Assembly (NCBI GenBank): GCA_002323895.1
Contig: DCQM01000113.1
Coordinates: 1 to 9,557, forward strand
Direction of reading: 5' to 3'
Source: Akkermansiaceae bacterium UBA1518
GTDB taxonomy: Bacteria > Verrucomicrobiota > Verrucomicrobiia > Verrucomicrobiales > Akkermansiaceae
Length of the DNA: 9,557 nucleotides
Position 1 is the stretch's first letter. The number at the start of each line of letters is the position of its first letter. Below are positions 6,226 through 9,557 of this stretch, piece after piece. The notes beneath the pieces are model-generated. The model worked only from the letters and a program-made list of their open reading frames with translations. It ran no database searches and was not told where the DNA came from. The translations under genes were made by a program, and so were the position numbers.

Positions 6226-7011
6226 ATGAAAAAACTGCGACGGCTTTTCATTCTCCTTATTCTCGCAGGCAGCGCCTACGCAGGGTGGAATTACCGTGAT
6301 TTCCTTATTAAGTTTTATCAGCAAAAGATCGCCAAGCAGATTCTTTCCAAGGAAACACCCAAACCTGATCCAAAGCGCTACCAGAAGCTAATTTCCGAGC
6401 TTGCGGAAAAACGACTCAATCTTTCTAAAAAATATTCGCGGGCCCGCACTGCACGAGAGATTTCAGATATAGTCACTGAAAGCCAACACACTCTTGAACA
6501 GACACTTCCTTCCATGATGAGCTGCTGGCTCGGAACACCTTGGGATTTCAATGGCATCTGCCAAACTCCGGGATCAGGAAAGATAGCCTGTGGATATTTT
6601 GTTTCCACCATTCTTCGCGATGCCGGATTTGGCGTAGAGCGTATCCGACTCGCACAGCAGCCTTCACAACAAATCATTGGAACCTTCATATCAAAAAAAA
6701 TGATGACGATTCGTGCCGGGCAGGACTACGACACCTTCGTCGACCAGGCTATAGAACGTGGCCCGGGCGTCCACATTGTCGGCCTCGACAACCATGTCGC
6801 TTTTGTCGTTATTCCAAAAACCGGGGGTATTCGCTTTATCCATTCCTCAGGAGCTCACCCGTTTTGCGTAGTCGATGAGAACCGCCTAGAGGCCCTCAGC
6901 CTTCAACGATCTAACTATCGGGTAATCGGCAATCTTACTCGAAGTCCCGAAGTCATCCACGGCTGGCTCACAGAGCAGAAATGGCCCACTAAAGTTTCAA
7001 GCGGGAACTAG
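6226..7011 (+). CDS. Exported protein with NlpC/P60-like Cys-His pattern, uncharacterised
   Basis: Begins MKKLRR followed by a hydrophobic segment (7-19) ending in AYA, so it is either a cleaved signal peptide or an N-terminal anchor. A charged helical stretch (about 25-95) follows. The C-terminal domain has WLGTPWDFNGICQTPG (101-116), IACGYFVSTILRDAGF (120-135), DNHVAFVV (188-195) and RFIHSSG (203-209). A Cys near the start of a helix (C122), a His on a following strand (H190) and a further His on the next strand (H206) match the order expected for papain-like NlpC/P60 or CHAP-type cysteine peptidases or amidases acting on cell-wall peptides. I recall similar W.GT.WDFNG...IACGYFV proteins as hypothetical proteins in Bacteroidota and related groups. 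Activity is inferred only. It lies 35 bases after the TonB receptor gene, and its TAG overlaps the stop of the convergent TPR gene. Confidence 0.7.
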   Translation: MKKLRRLFILLILAGSAYAGWNYRDFLIKFYQQKIAKQILSKETPKPDPKRYQKLISELAEKRLNLSKKYSRARTAREISDIVTESQHTLEQTLPSMMSCWLGTPWDFNGICQTPGSGKIACGYFVSTILRDAGFGVERIRLAQQPSQQIIGTFISKKMMTIRAGQDYDTFVDQAIERGPGVHIVGLDNHVAFVVIPKTGGIRFIHSSGAHPFCVVDENRLEALSLQRSNYRVIGNLTRSPEVIHGWLTEQKWPTKVSSGN

Positions 7012-7895
7012 CCCAAACGATTTTTCACAAGTCTCTGATCAAGAACTTCCACCGCTCTCTCATCCCCCATTGATTCAAGCACATCGCGGTAATTGGCCGC
7101 TACAATTTGATAGTCAGGCGCCGAAACCTTTAAATTTGATTCAAACCCGCAAAGCGCTTTCTCAAAGTGAGCCAGGCCCTCAACTACTTTCCCGCTCCTT
7201 ACCAAAACCAAAGCCAGGTTTGCATAGCTCTGCGCAGACTCAAAATGTGACTCGCCGAACAAAATCACTCGGGCTTTGAGCGCCTCTCCATGCATTTTAC
7301 CGGCCTGTTCATCGTGACCTAGCTTGAAGTAACAACTTCCCAGATTGTTATAATAATCAGCAGTTTGTTTATGATTCGATCCAAATTCTTCATAACAGGA
7401 CTTTAAGGCATCCAAAAAACACGTTTCAGCTCTGTCATAATTTTCTTCCGACTCATAAATGAACGCGAGATTATTGTTCAGCTCTGCGATATCCTCCACC
7501 GGCAGTGGATCAAGACCTTTGAGCGTTTGGAGGGCCTCTTTATAGTGAGATTTTGCTTTGGAACTCTCACTCGCCAGATCGTAGACGCCAGCTAGTCCGG
7601 CACGGATCCTACCCACAATCTCATCAGCATCGCGGATTTCTTCCAGGAGAAAAAGCGCCTCTGCGTAATCATCCCGCGCTTTTTCAAGGCTTCCTAAATA
7701 GCGATGTAATTGACCTCGGAGCTCAAGACCCTCAACCAAATCCTGTTTTGATAAGAGATCCGTCTCTAGTCCCGCCCTAGCCTTCCTTACAAGATCATCG
7801 GCCAGATTCCGAAGATCATCTCGCGAAGCATCCACAAGAGGTTTGCCAAGGAGCTTTTCCAGCTTTGGGAGAGAAGATTTAAAAATTGTAGGCAT
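7008..7895 (-). CDS. Tetratricopeptide-repeat (TPR) protein
   Basis: A 295-residue all-helical protein. Successive 30-42-residue helical pairs show the TPR spacing: about 56-86 (LRGQLHRYLGSLEKARDDYAEAL), 95-125, 137-168 (LNNNLAFIYESEENYDRAETCFLDAL), 179-210 (YYNNLGSCYFKLGHDEQA), 221-252 (SYANLALVLVRSGKVVEGLAHFEKAL) and 263-293. The longer 42-residue spacing in the middle, with F-G-x-x-H between repeats, is the kinesin-light-chain-like TPR form. There is no signal peptide or membrane segment, so it is probably cytoplasmic and a protein-protein scaffold; the partner is unknown. It starts 38 bases after recO ends on the same strand, so the two are probably cotranscribed. Its stop codon shares the CTAG at 7008-7011 with the convergent gene. 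The fold is sure; the role is not. Confidence 0.9.
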   Translation of the reverse strand: MPTIFKSSLPKLEKLLGKPLVDASRDDLRNLADDLVRKARAGLETDLLSKQDLVEGLELRGQLHRYLGSLEKARDDYAEALFLLEEIRDADEIVGRIRAGLAGVYDLASESSKAKSHYKEALQTLKGLDPLPVEDIAELNNNLAFIYESEENYDRAETCFLDALKSCYEEFGSNHKQTADYYNNLGSCYFKLGHDEQAGKMHGEALKARVILFGESHFESAQSYANLALVLVRSGKVVEGLAHFEKALCGFESNLKVSAPDYQIVAANYRDVLESMGDERAVEVLDQRLVKNRLG

Positions 7896-7933
7896 GATCT
7901 AATATCGGAAAAGCGAGCTAACAAAGCCTTCTC

Positions 7934-8461
7934 TCACTTTTGCCCAAGAAGTTCCAGACAATGATTTCTAGTATTGGGAAGCTTTCCGTAGACTTTTAAA
8001 ATACCAAGGTGAGCACCTTTCCCCAGCCCTAACATTCGTGCCACCTCCCGCTCAAAGTGAAACATTGCCCGACGGCTTGCACCATTTGTCTCCAAATGCT
8101 CCAGACCGCGTCTCAGAAGATCCCACATTCCTGGCTCCGGGTGATCTAGCTCTAAGACCAATTCCAACAACTGCCCAAAATATCCTGCCACCAAGGCATC
8201 CCGATAACTAGACCTCAGCCCTTCCCGAAAATCCAACACCGAAACCTCTTTGAGATGATGTAATTCCCCCTTTTTACTCCTTCCCCACTCGAAATCTGCT
8301 TCTACAAAAAGATCCAGTCTACCTGCAAAAGCGCTCTTTGCCCGACGTGCGCCCCTCGCAACCGTTTTAATTAAGCCGGCCTCTTCGCTTATCCAATGCA
8401 CAATCAAGCTGGTGTCAGTCAACTTGGTCAGTCGAATGATAGTTCCCCGCCCGCTTTCCAT
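7934..8461 (-). CDS. recO: DNA repair protein RecO, short form lacking the zinc module
   Basis: RecO works with RecR (and RecF) to load RecA onto SSB-coated single-stranded DNA in recombinational repair. The N-terminal OB fold is clear: TIIRLTKLTDTSLIVHWISEE (7-27), then GLIKTVARGARRAKSAFAGRLDLFVEADFEW (29-59) and GELHHLKEVSVLDFREGLRSS (65-85). A helical segment follows (about 86-147: DALVAGYFGQLLELVLE, then FHFEREVARMLGL). RecO proteins are usually 230-260 residues; this one stops at 175, just after LGLGKGAHLGILKVYG, and contains a single Cys (168). The four-cysteine zinc site and the C-terminal helices are therefore absent. The ATG at 8461 is the only plausible start, because an in-frame TGA lies 36 bases upstream. 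The TPR gene follows in the same direction. Confidence 0.88.
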   Translation of the reverse strand: MESGRGTIIRLTKLTDTSLIVHWISEEAGLIKTVARGARRAKSAFAGRLDLFVEADFEWGRSKKGELHHLKEVSVLDFREGLRSSYRDALVAGYFGQLLELVLELDHPEPGMWDLLRRGLEHLETNGASRRAMFHFEREVARMLGLGKGAHLGILKVYGKLPNTRNHCLELLGQK

Positions 8462-8467
8462 TGCAAA

Positions 8468-8495
8468 AGCATAGTTTCCTATTTTGAAATCTCAA
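8468..8495 (-). promoter_or_regulatory. Candidate recO promoter of leaderless type
   Basis: On the minus strand TTGAGA (8495-8490, 5/6 to the -35 consensus) is followed after 16 bases by TATGCT (8473-8468, 4/6 to the -10 consensus). Six bases then separate the -10 from the recO ATG, so the transcript would begin at about the start codon. It lies in the 58-base divergent gap before the gene at 8520. Confidence 0.4.
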
Positions 8496-8519
8496 ATCCA
8501 TTGATCTCAGCCCACCAAA

Positions 8520-9419
8520 ATGCCAAACCGCTCCGTGCCCAATTCAGATCATGCTCCAAAAGATGCCCCACGCTCGCCTTTTGCGGGCTGTCTCATCCTA
8601 ATCGTGATGGCCTTGGTCATTCTTGTCCTCATCAGCTCAGCTGGATACTTCCTTAAAAAGCAAACAAACGCTTACAAAACCTTCACCGAAGAGATAGCCA
8701 ACCCTGCGCCCATCGCCGATCCAAAGGCTCACGAGACAGAATTCAACTCACTCGTCAATCGCCTTCGCCATTTCGACCACGAGGTCAGCAATGATCGTGC
8801 CGCCCAACTCTCGCTATCCGCGCAAGATCTCAATCTTGCGATCGCCCATTTTGAGCTCCTAAAAAGCTATCGGGGCCAATTTTACTTTGAAAAAATAACC
8901 CATGCCGACATCAGCGGAACCATTCACCTACCCTTCAATTCTACCGCCAAACTCCCCAACTTTGTTCGCAGTTCCCTCAAAATCGAATCACGGGAAAACA
9001 ACCTAAACGGAACCTTTACGGGGACCCCCCTCCTCACCGACGGAAAACTAATCCTCAACGTCTCAAAAATCACACCGAGCAAAGGAGAACTCCCGGAAGA
9101 ACTCCTCTCCGGAATTTCACGTTTCTTGATTTCCGGCGAACTCGAACAAAAAGCTGAAGAAGATCCAGAAAATATTCCGGAGCTCCTGAAAGTCCTGCGT
9201 AAACTAACATCCATCGAAATGCGTAATGATTCCCTCGTTTTCCTATACTCCCCTGATTCAAGGCCACCCAGCGTTAAAGAAGAGTCCGATGCGATGGCCA
9301 CAAAAGCCAAACACCTGGTTGCTCTTGGCGCCGTCATTTTCATCCTGACCATGATCCTGTTCTTCATTTTGATGAGCCGTCGCCAAAAAGCCAAACGAGA
9401 CGCCTTGCGATCCGCCTGA
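8520..9419 (+). CDS. Uncharacterised protein with two membrane segments
   Basis: I do not recognise this 299-residue protein. The N-terminal 20 residues are polar and Pro-rich, then a membrane helix (22-45, CLILIVMALVILVLISSAGY). A large soluble part follows (46-264), then a second membrane helix (266-286, LVALGAVIFILTMILFFILM) and a basic tail (RRQKAKRDALR). With two helices and basic residues at both cytoplasmic ends, the soluble part should be periplasmic. Within it, LSLSAQDLNLAIAHF (97-111), RGQFYFEKITHADISGTIHLPFN (118-140) and NLNGTFTGTPLLTDGKLILNVSKI (161-184) alternate in a beta-rich pattern that looks like a small substrate- or lipid-binding fold, but this is only a guess. It is divergent from recO (58-base gap) and 49 bases before the next plus-strand gene. 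The reading frame has the same codon character as its neighbours. Confidence 0.75.
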   Translation: MPNRSVPNSDHAPKDAPRSPFAGCLILIVMALVILVLISSAGYFLKKQTNAYKTFTEEIANPAPIADPKAHETEFNSLVNRLRHFDHEVSNDRAAQLSLSAQDLNLAIAHFELLKSYRGQFYFEKITHADISGTIHLPFNSTAKLPNFVRSSLKIESRENNLNGTFTGTPLLTDGKLILNVSKITPSKGELPEELLSGISRFLISGELEQKAEEDPENIPELLKVLRKLTSIEMRNDSLVFLYSPDSRPPSVKEESDAMATKAKHLVALGAVIFILTMILFFILMSRRQKAKRDALRSA

Positions 9420-9440
9420 TTCTTGAAAAAAGATTGATAA

Positions 9441-9468
9441 GCTAGGCTCCAGGTGTCGTTATCCTAGC
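9441..9468 (+). promoter_or_regulatory. Inverted repeat abutting the start codon at 9469
   Basis: GCTAGG (9441-9446) and CCTAGC (9463-9468) form a perfect 6-bp inverted repeat with a 16-base gap; the right arm touches the ATG at 9469. A -35-like TTGATA (9434-9439) overlaps its left side, but no good -10 is seen (CGTTAT at 17 bases spacing). It could be an operator or a hairpin masking the start, or chance. Confidence 0.25.
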
Positions 9469-9557
9469 ATGCTGAAAATCAGTCTAACTCTCGCAGCTGC
9501 ACTTACACTCGCAGCTACCGCCGACCCAACCGATAAGCCCGCCGAAGCCGCTAAGCC
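9469..9557 (+). CDS. Exported protein, N-terminal fragment (runs off the right edge)
   Basis: The frame from ATG at 9469 is open to the end of the window (29 codons plus 2 bases). It opens MLKISLTLAAALTLAATA, a standard signal peptide with cleavage likely after ATA, followed by a Pro/Ala/Lys-rich stretch (DPTDKPAEAAKP) typical of the linker at the start of many periplasmic or surface proteins. Nothing more can be said about function. No Shine-Dalgarno sequence precedes it. Confidence 0.6.
   Translation, partial: MLKISLTLAAALTLAATADPTDKPAEAAK

Noticed and set aside
8924..9394. A 156-codon minus-strand frame opposite the two-TM protein gene
   Set aside because: Its Ser/Arg-rich, featureless sequence is antisense to a frame with two clear membrane helices and coherent strand patterns.

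Overview
This window reads as ordinary chromosomal DNA from a Gram-negative, moderate-GC bacterium. The best guess is Verrucomicrobiota, possibly an Opitutae-like marine lineage. That rests on the combination of a NIPSNAP-family secreted protein, DUF481 outer-membrane proteins, a TonB-dependent receptor, a RecO without its zinc module, and nine gene starts without a convincing Shine-Dalgarno sequence. It is an inference, not a database result. No tRNA, rRNA, CRISPR array, insertion sequence or phage gene was seen.

Layout, left to right. Bases 1-206 (minus) hold the N-terminal part of a secreted NIPSNAP-domain protein, divergent from ffh (332-1786, plus), the protein subunit of the signal recognition particle. 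A 200-base gene-poor gap with an 11-bp direct repeat near each end separates ffh from a 494-residue outer-membrane protein made of two tandem DUF481 domains (1987-3471). After a 285-base gap with a G-poor leader comes khpA (3757-4062), a small KH-domain RNA-binding protein, closed by a strong intrinsic terminator (4087-4125). A TonB-dependent outer-membrane receptor (4166-6190) and a secreted or membrane-anchored protein with an NlpC/P60-like Cys/His pattern (6226-7011) follow, 35 bases apart, probably as one transcript.

The second half turns around. A recO-TPR pair is encoded on the minus strand (8461 down to 7008), and the stop codon of the TPR gene overlaps the stop of the NlpC/P60-like gene by 4 bases. 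Divergent from recO is an unrecognised protein with two membrane segments (8520-9419), followed by the start of another exported protein that runs off the right edge (9469-9557).

Two themes link the genes. One is basic RNA and translation housekeeping: ffh and khpA are neighbours in many bacteria, here separated by an outer-membrane gene. The other is the cell envelope: seven of the nine clear genes are exported, in a membrane, or part of the export machinery. No clear new defence or mobile system is visible. The most unusual items are the exact 239-residue duplication in the DUF481 protein, the apparent leaderless/SD-less gene starts, the shortened RecO and the uncharacterised two-TM protein.
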